64,000 nt of DNA from JAJFFW01 sp038534195 (GCA_038534195.1 JBCAXE010000013.1:17544-81543), one strand, 5' to 3'. Shown: positions 24,446-33,708, counted from the stretch's first letter. The notes: a model not told the origin generated them from the letters alone. A program made the numbers and translations.

Positions 24446-26431
24446 TCACTCCACCAGCGCCCTGATAGTAAGCACGCCGGTGTCGCCCGTCGCCAGCGTT
24501 GCGCCTTCTAACCTGACAACGCAATCGACTGTGGTCGCTGAGCACGAAATGGTGTTCGGCGGCGCGCCCGAATCCGTTGTTCGAATGAGGCCGCCCGAAA
24601 AAATGCTTGCCGAGGCGCCGGCGTACGTCAGATTATTTGGCAGCACGTCGGACAGATTAATATTGGTCGCCGCAGGACCGCCGCCCGGGTGCGTGACGGC
24701 GATTTGATATTCCATACAAGCGCCCGGCAATGCGTATTGGTCAGCGCTGCCCGGGTTCGGCGCCGCAGCGCATGTGGGCGCGTCAATGCCGTCGGTCGCG
24801 ACGACTGAAACGGTTTTCAGGGCGTTGAGGGTGACTGACGCAGCCGGGCACCAATTTAAATCATGAATAGACAATCCCTGCTGGCCGGGATTTGCCGGTG
24901 CAGAAGGCGCGCTGCCATATCTTATTCTGACGGTATCGACCGGTTGCGTAAACGTCACCACGAGATTTCCGTCTCCGGACGTTGCGTTGGAAATTGCAAC
25001 GCCAGTGGCGGTGAAACCGGAAACGGTGTTGGCCGCGCCGTTCGTCAGCACTGGGGCGACGACCACCCCATTCAATGTTCCGCTGATTTGGGCCTGCTCG
25101 ACGAATCCGACGCCATTACCGCCAGTATTGATATCCAAATCGAATATCGTGAATTGGAGTTCGCTGACGCCGACGCCGGCGGCGCCAACGGAAAAGCTCA
25201 GCGTTATCGTCTCGCTCGAAGACTCGAAGTTTGCGACGGCCAGTAATGAATCCTCTGCTGGACTAAGACCACCTGTTAAGATCGGATCGGTCCGAGGCGT
25301 TGCGCCGCCACCATTAAAATTCGTTACAAACCGATTAGTGTCGCCTGTGACCTGAAACGCCAGCGTTTCTCCTGCGGACGTGTAGGTTTGACTCAATGAT
25401 CCCGCGGGCCAGGCGTTGGCGTCCCAATCATGTTGGTTTGATGATCCATTGCAGGACAATGCAGGCGGAACGCCTGGACCGCCGCCGGGGATGAGCGATA
25501 TCGCGCTTGTGTCGTCTTCACCAGGCGCTGACGCCGCGTTATTCGGCGATGAATCGGCGTCCGGCAGATCGGAGGCGGACACCTCGGCGAGATTCGTGTA
25601 AGAGCCCGATCCATTCACAAGGGCTGAAATCTGCAGGCTCGCAGAACCGCTCGAGGCGATAGCGCCGGGGATCGCCCAAACGCCGGTACTTGGCGTATAG
25701 GCTCCTCCAGAATTATCGGAGACATAAGTGAGCCCGGAAGGAAGCGCGTCGAGAACTTCGACCCCTGTGGCGGCGTCCGGTCCGGCGTTGTCGACCCTTA
25801 CAGTGAAAACGACGGTATCCCCAATTATCGGGAATTGATCGTTTACGGTTTTTGTTAAAGACAAATCGGCGCTCGGCACGGCCGTGAAAAGCAATTCTGC
25901 GCGCAAAAACTGGCCGTCGTCAAAGTTTACTTCCGTATCGCAAATCTGAAGCGTCCAGTTCCCGGCGGCGTTCTCCGAATCAAACGCGCTGAGCGCATTG
26001 TCCGGGCGCACCGTATCTTCGTAGGGCGGCGTGCTGACATTGTTGGGGCCGTCGAAGGGCGCGTTGTTCACAAGCGTCGCCGCTTCATCGTCTAAAAGGA
26101 TGTTATAATTGTCTATGTTCTGATTACCGGGACCTGTTCCGAGTCCGTCAAGGATAAGGACGGACGTCCCCGAAGGCGATGTAAGAAGCGCCTCAATATC
26201 CGTGCGCCATGTGTGGCTGGCGATAAAGCCTACATCCACATCGTCGATGATGAAGGTATCCGGCACATTGATGGTTCGCGTAATCGGGCTGGCGCACCCG
26301 GTTCCCGCGTTTATCGTAGCTGGCGTCGTATTGAGATAGGGCCCGGTTTGCGCGGACGCCAGCGTCGGCGAAAGCACACTCATAATTCCTGCGGCGACCG
26401 CGCGCCACTGATTTCGGCGCATTGACATCAT
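24446..26431 (-). CDS. Secreted P-domain and DUF11-like surface protein
   Basis: 661 aa, no named function. A signal peptide ends at about residue 28 (TLASAQ). Residues 40-183 resemble the proprotein convertase P-domain (VGFIASHTWRTDIEALLTSP, ENAAGNWTLQICD). Residues 187-300 are a DUF11-type β-sandwich (DLSLTKTVNDQFPIIGDTVVF). Residues 325-530 form a further β-rich domain bounded by C327 and C528. The last module, 533-661, has cysteines at 554, 572, 630 and 637 and ends LTIRALVE; it is paralogous to the C-terminus of the 409 aa protein at 31590. ATG 26431 overlaps the stop of the 1680 aa gene, so it is the third gene of the same operon. Probably exported and cell-surface; adhesive or structural role is inference. 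Confidence 0.8.
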   Translation of the reverse strand: MMSMRRNQWRAVAAGIMSVLSPTLASAQTGPYLNTTPATINAGTGCASPITRTINVPDTFIIDDVDVGFIASHTWRTDIEALLTSPSGTSVLILDGLGTGPGNQNIDNYNILLDDEAATLVNNAPFDGPNNVSTPPYEDTVRPDNALSAFDSENAAGNWTLQICDTEVNFDDGQFLRAELLFTAVPSADLSLTKTVNDQFPIIGDTVVFTVRVDNAGPDAATGVEVLDALPSGLTYVSDNSGGAYTPSTGVWAIPGAIASSGSASLQISALVNGSGSYTNLAEVSASDLPDADSSPNNAASAPGEDDTSAISLIPGGGPGVPPALSCNGSSNQHDWDANAWPAGSLSQTYTSAGETLAFQVTGDTNRFVTNFNGGGATPRTDPILTGGLSPAEDSLLAVANFESSSETITLSFSVGAAGVGVSELQFTIFDLDINTGGNGVGFVEQAQISGTLNGVVVAPVLTNGAANTVSGFTATGVAISNATSGDGNLVVTFTQPVDTVRIRYGSAPSAPANPGQQGLSIHDLNWCPAASVTLNALKTVSVVATDGIDAPTCAAAPNPGSADQYALPGACMEYQIAVTHPGGGPAATNINLSDVLPNNLTYAGASASIFSGGLIRTTDSGAPPNTISCSATTVDCVVRLEGATLATGDTGVLTIRALVE

Positions 26432-29400
26432 TGTCCGCTCCCAGAACGGATCGTATTCAACAATCCCTTAGCGGTGTTCTGGTCGAACTTCACGCGGAGC
26501 TTGATATAGGGCCCCTCATTGGTGAATTCGGCGGCGGCGAAGTCCTCGTCCGAGAAGCCTTCGAAGTTCCATCCGGCGCTGATCCAGACATTCTTCGCCG
26601 GCGATACGCCTACGGAGGGTCCGTAGGAATAATCGACCGCGCCGGAATTGTGTGAATAGAGCGCAGAACCCTGAAAACCGATGTCGATATTTTCGGCGAT
26701 GTCGAAACGCGCCTCAAGGCCGGCGAGTTGGGTTACACCGTTGTTCGAGACGCCGTCGGCCTCGAACGACGAATATTTAAAGCCATGGTTAACCGACACT
26801 TGCAGCCGCTCGTCGATTTGGGCGTTGATCGCCAGGTTATTGATCGCTTTCCAGCTCTTGAATTGTCCGTCAGTTTCATCGGCTTTGATGTCAAATCGGT
26901 TAAAAGCGATTAACCCAGCCTGCCCGCGCGGACGCCAGGCGACGCCAAGGCGCGCGTCTACAGACCGTCGATCCGCCGTTAGATCGTTGTTCTCTTGCTC
27001 CACACGCGCTGCGCCGGCGAATGACAGTTGTTCGTTGATTTCGCGCGCCGCACCGAGAACGCTTGTGTAACGTTGGCCCTCGTCCGATTTTCGCACCTCA
27101 AACCGGGCCGAACCAGTGGTTGCCTTGTCTCGGTAGCCGGCGCCCACATAGAGCGATGTGAAATTCTGATCCACTTCAAGCGGTGAGAGCGGACCGTCAG
27201 GCACGATGTCGTCAAGCGGGTCCACCTCGCCGTCGGAATCGAGCTGCTGGCGGCGAGTCATACCAAATGAGCCTGACCATTTATCGCTGAAATTCACCTG
27301 CTGATCGACGCCGAGCGTTGCGCCGATATTACGGCCTGCATCCTGCGTGATGACGTCAGTGGAGGCGGTAATACTCGAACCGGTCCAGGGTTGGGCGGTA
27401 AGACCGACGATCGTGTTGGCGCTTGAAGCGTTTTCGCCATTCTGGATTTCGTGGCTCACGTTCAAATTCAATCCGTCGATGATCCGCTGATCGATGCCGA
27501 CGGTGGTTCGTGTCGGGAAGAAAGTGGACCCGCCGCCTGAAATCTCCTGATCGCGGCTAGCGGTGACGGTCAGACCAATTTTATTGAACGATTGGCGCAG
27601 GGCGAGCGTCGCCAGAAGCGCATCGCGTTCGTCGCTTCCGTCCGCTGGGTCTTCCGTTACATAGCGCAGCCCTACTGCGCCCGCCGTCGTCGGACCTTCC
27701 TGACGGAGCGCCACTTCGGCAAGGGTGCGGCTCGCGCCGGTTTCCAGATTTTCCTCGCGATAGGCGGTGGCGTCCACAAAGCGCGCGCCCTGTTGCGCGC
27801 TGTTTTTCACCTCAAACGTATCCAGGCGCACATTTGCTTCGAGGCCATACCGCCGGACGCCAACAGTCGCGGTGTTTTGCTGGTTAAGGCCGAACGCCTC
27901 GTCAGTCTCGCTGAAATAGGCGTTCGCCGTGACCGTTTCGCCGCGATGTTCGATTTCGGCGAGGATCGCATCGCCTGTCTCGCGCTCGCCCTCCGTCTCG
28001 CGGCGGGAAATCCCGTATTCGAGGCGCACCTCAGTCTTGTCGGTCACATTGACGCGCAGATCGACGGCGGCGAGGTCGCTTTCGCCGTCTGGTTCGCTGG
28101 CGCGCCCTTCCTCATGGATTAGAGTCGCGCCAGCCTCCACCTTGCCGTCGAGGAAACGCACTGCGCCGCGCCCGCCGGCGGTGAAGTCGCGTTCGGTCGA
28201 GGCGAAGCTTTCATATTCAGCGACGATTACATTAAATGCGTTCGCGCCTTCGGCGGCCGGAACCGGCAGCCGGAAGACAATCTCGCCGGTGAAGAAATCA
28301 ATGTCATAGTCGCTGTAGCGCACGAATGTTCTGACGCCCAAAATTCGGTCCGGGCGGAAACGGTCGCGTGTTTCTACGATGATGGTTTCGGAATTACGCA
28401 CGATCGGCGTCGTGGTCAGGCGGAACGGGCCTGACGTACCGTCCGCAGAAATCTCGTCGCGGATGAATTCCTGATTGCTCTGGGCGGCGAAGCCGTTGAA
28501 CGAAAAGCGATCGCTTTCATAGTCCGCTTTCAAACCGGCGAAACGCCGAGAATAACGCCCAAGGGTCGTGTCGGCGAGGCCTGTGTCGTAATCGCCGAAG
28601 AGACCCGTAAACCCGTCTTTTTCGACTTTGGCGTAGACGGGGAAGCTGCTTTGCGCCTCAAATTGCTGAACCGACCGGTCTCCATAAAGGGGGAAGCGTG
28701 CGTCAGGATCGATCACGTCGAACAGCTCGTCGTCGGTGTCGCCGCGCCCTTTCGCCGTATCCGCTGCGATTGTCACGAGCCAATCGTTCTTGACCGTGCC
28801 TTTCGCGAAAACTGCTGCCCGTCCCTCACCCAGAAGCGCGCGGGCGCTTGGCGCGCCGCCGCCGATTGTCTCCTGATCGAGACTGCCGGTTCCCTCGGCG
28901 AGACCGACGACGATCCAGTCTCGCAATTCAGGCTGCAGGATCGCGGTGATCTCCTCAAAACGCTCATCATCGAGCTGGATGCGGATGCGCGCTTTGCCTG
29001 TACGCGTCGTCGGTTCGAGTTCAACCATGGCGACACCGTCGGCCCCTGTAGAGACGGAGGATTGCGCCGAAAGCGGCGCCGTCAGGGGTTGAAGGTCTTC
29101 AACTCGCCGCTGGCCGCGGGCGCGGTATGGCGGATCAATCTCTACCGAGACGATCCGGCCCGTATGCACTGGCCGTCCGTTGCGGTCGGTCAGTTTCACG
29201 GCGATCGCGGGCGGTGTGCGGCCGTCGGCGATAAGGCGGGATTTTTCGGGCGCATAGACGGCGCGGTCCACTTCAGTCACGAAGAGAACGGTCTTGTTGA
29301 TGCGCTCAACTTCCTCGCCTTGACTGTTGAAAAGGATCGCCTCGAAAACATTTTCCCCGTCACGCAAATCGACGCCGCGCCATTTGGTCAGCGCGAGCGT

Positions 29401-31470
29401 CCCCGCCACATTCACGTCGCGCCCGGCGAAATTCAGTCCCGGGACTTTTTCGCCGTTCAGGAAAAGGTGTACGGTGTGCCTGATGTCATGCTTCAGGCCG
29501 AGATTTGTTGAACGCGTTGTCAGGTTTGCGTCGTCGATCGGGTAGGCCCACGCTAAACCCAACGCCTGGTCGTTGAGCCAGCGCTGATCGAACGCCCTCA
29601 CGCTGATGTCTGCGGGCGCATCGCCGGTTATTTGAACCGCAGCCGGGGTCGGATTGGTATTGCGCAGATAAAAATTCGCACGCCATACCGCGCCGCCTTG
29701 CGCATCGACAAATTTTGAGATTGCGCTGCCCGCGTAGCGCGTATTTTCTTCGCACTGAACGACTTCGTACCCAAGAGGGATCGTCGTTTCATCAAGCTGA
29801 ACCACATGGGTGCGCGCTTCCACATCTTCGAAATGGAAAAGGCCGTCCTGATCTGTGACGACATAGGCGCCGGTCTCCATGTAGAGCCGGACGCCGGCCA
29901 CGCCGACGCCGTCTCTTATCTCGCGCGGCCAGTCATCCTCGGGCGTACAGGCATTCTCTGCGACGCGCCCGACGATGGTGAGGCGGCTGCGGAGCAGGTC
30001 TTCCTGGATAAAGATGGCGGCTTCCGCGCGGTTCGAGATTGGCGCGCCGCCGCCATTGACGGCGATCGCCTGATTGACCGCTTCGCCGTTTTGCGCGCTT
30101 GGAATGATCTCCGTCACATAGCTCAACTGAACGGCGCTCGTACTTGAGACAACGCCAGCATTGAACGAGAGCGCAAGGCCGTTGGCCCCGATATCAGGAT
30201 CAGCGACCGCGACGCCGTCCAGGCGTGCTGTGCCCTGCTGATAGCGGAAACCGCGCGGCAGCGTATCCTCAATGGTTACGGGCAAGGCGTTGGCGCCGGT
30301 GTTTTCGATATTGATCACGTAGCGGACGAAGTCGCCAATGGCGGCGACTTCGGTTGATGTCTCTTTGGTGATGACAATATCCGAAGACGGATCAAGCGGC
30401 ACATCGAAACTCACGTCACCGGTGCCGTCCAGAATGAATGCGCCGCCGAAGGAAGCATCGACAATGATAAATGGGGCGTTCGGCAATGCGCCAAAGCTAT
30501 CGCGCGGCGCCGTTGACGGAGCGGAATACCCAGCCGGCGGTTCGATAACGAGGCGATATTGCCCCGGGAACATGATCGGAAAGAGAAATTCCCCATCTTC
30601 CAACTCATAGACGAGGCCGCTGGCGTCTGTGACCGTGCCGCCGGTTGTGATGGTGGAGGGGTAAGCTGAAACGCCGTCGACCCCGAAGACATCCGCCGGT
30701 TGGCCGGTTGCGGCGTCGACGATGGTGACGATCGCGCCATTGATCAACTCGCCGGTGACGCTGTCGAACAAGCGTCCGAATGGATCGACGCCAGCATTGT
30801 CAGTGGAGACATCGGTGGCCACGAACGGATCGGTATAAGTCGCGGTGAGCGGTGTGCTTTGAGCCACGGACAATTCCGGATCATTGACCAAAGCCGCTGC
30901 GCCCGTGCTCGGCAAGTAAGCGTAAAACTCGCCCGTATCTGGACCGCTTTCGAAAAGGCGCAGACGGATCGTATCGCCTGTATCGGAGGTGACGTCCGCT
31001 TCTAGCGTTTCAATCGTTGCTGGGTCGCCATTCTGACCGAGGTCGATGACGCGCACGAAAATTAATTCGCCGGTGAAGTAAAACTCGGTCGGAGCCAGTA
31101 TGACCGGTCCCGACAGATCGATAATTCCACCCCCGACAGTGACGGGCGGGCCAATCGGCGTGAAGTCGCCCGGCGTTGCGCCGCCGCTTGGGCTGAATTC
31201 CGATCCATTAATCTGAACGGAAATACCGTCAGGCGCATTCGGCGATACGCGAAAAAATTCGATGTTGGAAGGTGTGCGGCGGGCTTCAATTGTGAAAGAC
31301 GCCGTGGGCGTTGTCAGCGTGAAGGCGCTCGGGCCGTTCCGGAATGAAACGGTCGCGACATTATCAACCCGAGCGCCGAGGGTGGCGGCGTGCGCAAATG
31401 GCGTTATTGGGGAGAAAACTCCCGCAATAATGGCGATGAACGCCGCCATATGCCACTTCGGATTGATCAC
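26428..31470 (-). CDS. Giant outer-membrane-like protein with DUF11 and Ig-like domains and a C-terminal β-barrel
   Basis: 1680 aa. Signal peptide to about residue 28 (SPITPFAHA). Unassigned β-rich region 30-360; DUF11-type sandwich 364-480 (DIVITKETSTEVAAIGDFV, EDTLPRGFRY); a carboxypeptidase-regulatory/prealbumin-like module 497-603 with C508 and C573, the only cysteines I noticed in the exported part; an invasin-like Ig stretch about 738-845; then from about 850 a long run of alternating amphipathic strands with FPLYGDRS (926-933), YSDYDIDFFTGEIVF and many aromatic girdle residues, ending GPYIKLRVKF about 18 residues before the C-terminus. This looks like a large outer membrane barrel carrying periplasmic or surface domains. 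The start is GTG 31470; ATG 31449 is also possible. Middle gene of a three-gene operon. Function unknown. Confidence 0.78.
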   Translation of the reverse strand: MINPKWHMAAFIAIIAGVFSPITPFAHAATLGARVDNVATVSFRNGPSAFTLTTPTASFTIEARRTPSNIEFFRVSPNAPDGISVQINGSEFSPSGGATPGDFTPIGPPVTVGGGIIDLSGPVILAPTEFYFTGELIFVRVIDLGQNGDPATIETLEADVTSDTGDTIRLRLFESGPDTGEFYAYLPSTGAAALVNDPELSVAQSTPLTATYTDPFVATDVSTDNAGVDPFGRLFDSVTGELINGAIVTIVDAATGQPADVFGVDGVSAYPSTITTGGTVTDASGLVYELEDGEFLFPIMFPGQYRLVIEPPAGYSAPSTAPRDSFGALPNAPFIIVDASFGGAFILDGTGDVSFDVPLDPSSDIVITKETSTEVAAIGDFVRYVINIENTGANALPVTIEDTLPRGFRYQQGTARLDGVAVADPDIGANGLALSFNAGVVSSTSAVQLSYVTEIIPSAQNGEAVNQAIAVNGGGAPISNRAEAAIFIQEDLLRSRLTIVGRVAENACTPEDDWPREIRDGVGVAGVRLYMETGAYVVTDQDGLFHFEDVEARTHVVQLDETTIPLGYEVVQCEENTRYAGSAISKFVDAQGGAVWRANFYLRNTNPTPAAVQITGDAPADISVRAFDQRWLNDQALGLAWAYPIDDANLTTRSTNLGLKHDIRHTVHLFLNGEKVPGLNFAGRDVNVAGTLALTKWRGVDLRDGENVFEAILFNSQGEEVERINKTVLFVTEVDRAVYAPEKSRLIADGRTPPAIAVKLTDRNGRPVHTGRIVSVEIDPPYRARGQRRVEDLQPLTAPLSAQSSVSTGADGVAMVELEPTTRTGKARIRIQLDDERFEEITAILQPELRDWIVVGLAEGTGSLDQETIGGGAPSARALLGEGRAAVFAKGTVKNDWLVTIAADTAKGRGDTDDELFDVIDPDARFPLYGDRSVQQFEAQSSFPVYAKVEKDGFTGLFGDYDTGLADTTLGRYSRRFAGLKADYESDRFSFNGFAAQSNQEFIRDEISADGTSGPFRLTTTPIVRNSETIIVETRDRFRPDRILGVRTFVRYSDYDIDFFTGEIVFRLPVPAAEGANAFNVIVAEYESFASTERDFTAGGRGAVRFLDGKVEAGATLIHEEGRASEPDGESDLAAVDLRVNVTDKTEVRLEYGISRRETEGERETGDAILAEIEHRGETVTANAYFSETDEAFGLNQQNTATVGVRRYGLEANVRLDTFEVKNSAQQGARFVDATAYREENLETGASRTLAEVALRQEGPTTAGAVGLRYVTEDPADGSDERDALLATLALRQSFNKIGLTVTASRDQEISGGGSTFFPTRTTVGIDQRIIDGLNLNVSHEIQNGENASSANTIVGLTAQPWTGSSITASTDVITQDAGRNIGATLGVDQQVNFSDKWSGSFGMTRRQQLDSDGEVDPLDDIVPDGPLSPLEVDQNFTSLYVGAGYRDKATTGSARFEVRKSDEGQRYTSVLGAAREINEQLSFAGAARVEQENNDLTADRRSVDARLGVAWRPRGQAGLIAFNRFDIKADETDGQFKSWKAINNLAINAQIDERLQVSVNHGFKYSSFEADGVSNNGVTQLAGLEARFDIAENIDIGFQGSALYSHNSGAVDYSYGPSVGVSPAKNVWISAGWNFEGFSDEDFAAAEFTNEGPYIKLRVKFDQNTAKGLLNTIRSGSGQ

Positions 31471-31526
31471 TATACTAACAAAGCCTTACGAAACTCGCTT
31501 AATTTTGATGTTCCAAATCGCAATGC

Positions 31527-31558
31527 GGCCGCCGAACCGGTTTCCCGGCGCGGCGGCC
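31527..31558 (-). promoter_or_regulatory. Intercistronic hairpin before the 1680 aa gene
   Basis: GGCCGCCG (31527-31534) pairs perfectly with CGGCGGCC (31551-31558), with AACCGGTT-like bases in the loop. It lies in the 119 nt between the 409 aa and 1680 aa genes. No T-run follows on the minus strand, so it is not a standard intrinsic terminator; it could protect the upstream message or lower read-through into the large gene. Confidence 0.4.
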
Positions 31559-31589
31559 ACATGCCAGAGGAACGTGTTTCAATCTGGCG

Positions 31590-32819
31590 CTATTCCACAA
31601 GCGCCCTGATTGTGAGTGTGCCGGTTGTCGATGTCGCTGGCGCCAGTGGCGCCGCCAACGTCGCGCCCGTGAGCCGAACAACACAAACAGGCGTCGCCGC
31701 CGTGCATGTCACAGGGTTCGGCGTCGGCGCCGCATTGTCGGTGGTTGCAACTGTGCCGCCGGTGAAGACCGCGTCTACGGCGCTCACATAGGTGACAGCC
31801 GTCGGCAGTTCGTCGGCGAGGGCGAGCGCCGTCGCGTCTGATGACCCTGTGTTAGTTACGCTGATCACATATTCAACGCATGCGCCCGGCACCGGGTAGA
31901 AAGTGGTGTCGGTGGGCGGCAGCGAAGGCGTGGTCGTTGTGTTGGCGCAATCAGTGGCGTTGCTGGCCGTTGCAAGGACTGCGACAGTCTTGTCAGCCAC
32001 AAGCGCCGCGGACTGGACGCGGAAGCGGCCGGTGTCTGAATGGGCGCCGTCCGTCGCATCGTCATTGGCGGCCGTCGCTGGGCCGTCAGCATCAGCAAGA
32101 ACGTTGTCCGTCGCACCAATCTGGTTGGCGCCGTCGCCATCGGAGTCATCAAGCGTTTCAGAACCTGCAGACCCTGTGGCGCCGTCAACGATCCAGGTCG
32201 CCGGGTCAAGGGTGTTGGCGACCAGGATGAGATCGCTGATATTGCCGTCGACCGCGCTCGCCGGGATATCGCCAGAGGCCACGACCCAGACGATCGTCCG
32301 TGTTCCTGTCGGATCATCAGGCGCTATATCGTCGGTAATTGACGTGTTCTGCGCGATGGGCGCGCCTGCGCCGTCCTGGCCGGCGCCTGTGCCCGGATTG
32401 AAGACGCCGTCACCATCATCGAGATAGTAGGTCAACGCAACTGACGTGGAGTCGAAGTTGTCACTTGTCGGTTGTTCGACAATAAACTCATAACGCTGAT
32501 TATCGTTACCGTCATTGGTGACGGCGAAAACGAGTTCAGCGCCCGTCTGGCCGGGCGACACATCGACCGGCGTGGCGATTGGGTTTTGCGCCGTGACTGT
32601 AACGTCGACAATCCGGTCGACGACAAAGTCAGTTGTTGAAGGTGGAGTTATTTGCGTCTGGTCGACGCCCCCAACCTGGTAGTCGAGCGTGAACGTGTTG
32701 GAAACGGTTGTACCCGCATCCGTTCCAGCGGCGAATGCGCTGGAGGCGACGGTGGAAGCGCAAAACGCGCCCACTGCCGCTGCCGCCGCTCGCAATGAGC
32801 GGGTTTTTTTCGCTATCAT
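31590..32819 (-). CDS. Secreted DUF11-like protein, first gene of the surface operon
   Basis: 409 aa with a clear signal peptide (ending about residue 30, SSAFA). The mature N-terminus GTDAGTTVSNTFTLDYQVGGV is a pattern seen in secreted β-strand proteins. Residues 60-270 are strand-rich with aspartate-rich loops (DDGDGVF, DDSDGDGAN), which could bind calcium. Residues 272-409 form a DUF11-type module with C291, C314, C372 and C379 and the C-terminal octapeptide LTIRALVE, matching the end of the 661 aa protein. ATG 32819 is preceded by AGAGGGA, part of which sits in a small hairpin (32830-32846). No sorting motif such as PEP-CTERM or LPXTG is seen. Function unknown. Confidence 0.8.
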   Translation of the reverse strand: MIAKKTRSLRAAAAAVGAFCASTVASSAFAAGTDAGTTVSNTFTLDYQVGGVDQTQITPPSTTDFVVDRIVDVTVTAQNPIATPVDVSPGQTGAELVFAVTNDGNDNQRYEFIVEQPTSDNFDSTSVALTYYLDDGDGVFNPGTGAGQDGAGAPIAQNTSITDDIAPDDPTGTRTIVWVVASGDIPASAVDGNISDLILVANTLDPATWIVDGATGSAGSETLDDSDGDGANQIGATDNVLADADGPATAANDDATDGAHSDTGRFRVQSAALVADKTVAVLATASNATDCANTTTTPSLPPTDTTFYPVPGACVEYVISVTNTGSSDATALALADELPTAVTYVSAVDAVFTGGTVATTDNAAPTPNPVTCTAATPVCVVRLTGATLAAPLAPATSTTGTLTIRALVE

Positions 32820-32829
32820 TAGTTAGTCC

Positions 32830-32846
32830 CTCTGTTAAGAACAGAG
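32830..32846 (-). promoter_or_regulatory. Inverted repeat overlapping the ribosome site of the 409 aa gene
   Basis: CTCTGTT (32830-32836) and AACAGAG (32840-32846) form a 7-bp stem with a 3-nt loop, 11 bases before the start codon at 32819. On the message, the 3' arm ends in the AGAG that begins the purine run AGAGGGA, so folding would partly hide the ribosome site. It could also be an operator. The rest of 32820-33075 is AT-rich divergent promoter DNA. Confidence 0.4.
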
Positions 32847-33075
32847 ACTGAGTAAACTTTTTAGGTAAAAACTCTGGAAAGCAGTGTAGTTAAATTCGAA
32901 TAAAGTAAGTAAACAGAATATTAATTTTTATGCAGATGATCTGAAGCGAAATGGCATGAATCCGGTTTCATTGAAACTCTCCCAGTATTGAAAGACGTAA
33001 GTAACTCCCCAGTTTAATGCAAATTTTACAAATTGTTTTTAGCGCTGGTAGATGAAAATTTTTAAGGATGTCAGT

Positions 33076-33552
33076 ATGCGAAAAATTCCCGTAATCGCTA
33101 TTGCAGCCGCCCTAATGTTGCCTTCCGCTGGCGCGCTTGCAGAAATCGTCGCTGAACAGCGCGTCGAGCAGGAGCGTGTCAAACGCAACGCAGACGGCAG
33201 CGTCAGGCTGGAGCGGATCAAGGCCGAGAAAGTCGCGCCTGGCGATGAGGTTATCTACTCGGTCAACTTTACCAATCAAGGCGCTGAGCCGGCCGCCGAT
33301 CTTGTGATGGTCATGCCGGTACCAGTTGAAGTGACCTATGTTGAAGGGTCCGCCAGCGGCGCGCCGGCGACGGTTACATTTTCCGCCGACGGGGGCCGGA
33401 CATACTTGACGCGTGGTAATCTCACCATCAGAGAAAACGGCGCCGAGCGCATCGCCACCGGTGATGACATCACCCACATTAAATGGGCGTTGAACGACGC
33501 GCTGACGCCGAGCGCGAGCGGCGAGGTCGCTTATCGCGGCGTCGTAAAATAG
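33076..33552 (+). CDS. Small secreted DUF11-like protein, divergent from the surface operon
   Basis: 158 aa with a signal peptide (IPVIAIAAALMLPSAGALA). The mature part is a single β-sandwich: KVAPGDEVIYSVNFTNQGAEPAADLVMVMP is the standard DUF11 opening, followed by VPVEVTYVEGSASGAP and a C-terminal strand GEVAYRGVVK. It has no cysteine. ATG 33076 follows AAGGA with a 7-nt spacer, better than the ATG eight codons upstream (33052). It faces the three-gene surface operon across a 256-nt AT-rich gap and is closed by a strong terminator. Similar small proteins often accompany larger DUF11 proteins; a role in the same system is inferred. Confidence 0.78.
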   Translation: MRKIPVIAIAAALMLPSAGALAEIVAEQRVEQERVKRNADGSVRLERIKAEKVAPGDEVIYSVNFTNQGAEPAADLVMVMPVPVEVTYVEGSASGAPATVTFSADGGRTYLTRGNLTIRENGAERIATGDDITHIKWALNDALTPSASGEVAYRGVVK

Positions 33553-33581
33553 TGCGCTGACGACCAGCCATACCAATCCCT

Positions 33582-33621
33582 AAAAAGCGGTGGATGCGCG
33601 CAGTGTCCGCCGCTTTTTTTT
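33582..33621 (+). terminator. Rho-independent terminator after the 158 aa protein
   Basis: AAAAAGCGGTGGA (33582-33594) pairs with TCCGCCGCTTTTT (33606-33618), 13 bp with one G-U pair, followed by more T residues. It lies 30 nt after the stop at 33552. Confidence 0.9.
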
Positions 33622-33708
33622 AGGGTATTGCGGCCATACCGGCGCGTTTACCGCTGTGCTGTCGATTTGCTAATTGACGATTAAGCATCTGTCGCCTTAA
33701 ATGAACAA

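Noticed and set aside
28651..29511. 286-codon plus-strand open frame inside the 1680-aa gene
   Set aside because: It is the complement of a coding barrel region and shows no signal or motif; GC-rich DNA commonly leaves such frames open.
24446..33552. Type 9 or PEP-CTERM style sorting system
   Set aside because: The shared LTIRALVE ending has no PEP-CTERM, LPXTG or T9SS C-terminal pattern, and no sortase or exosortase gene is present.
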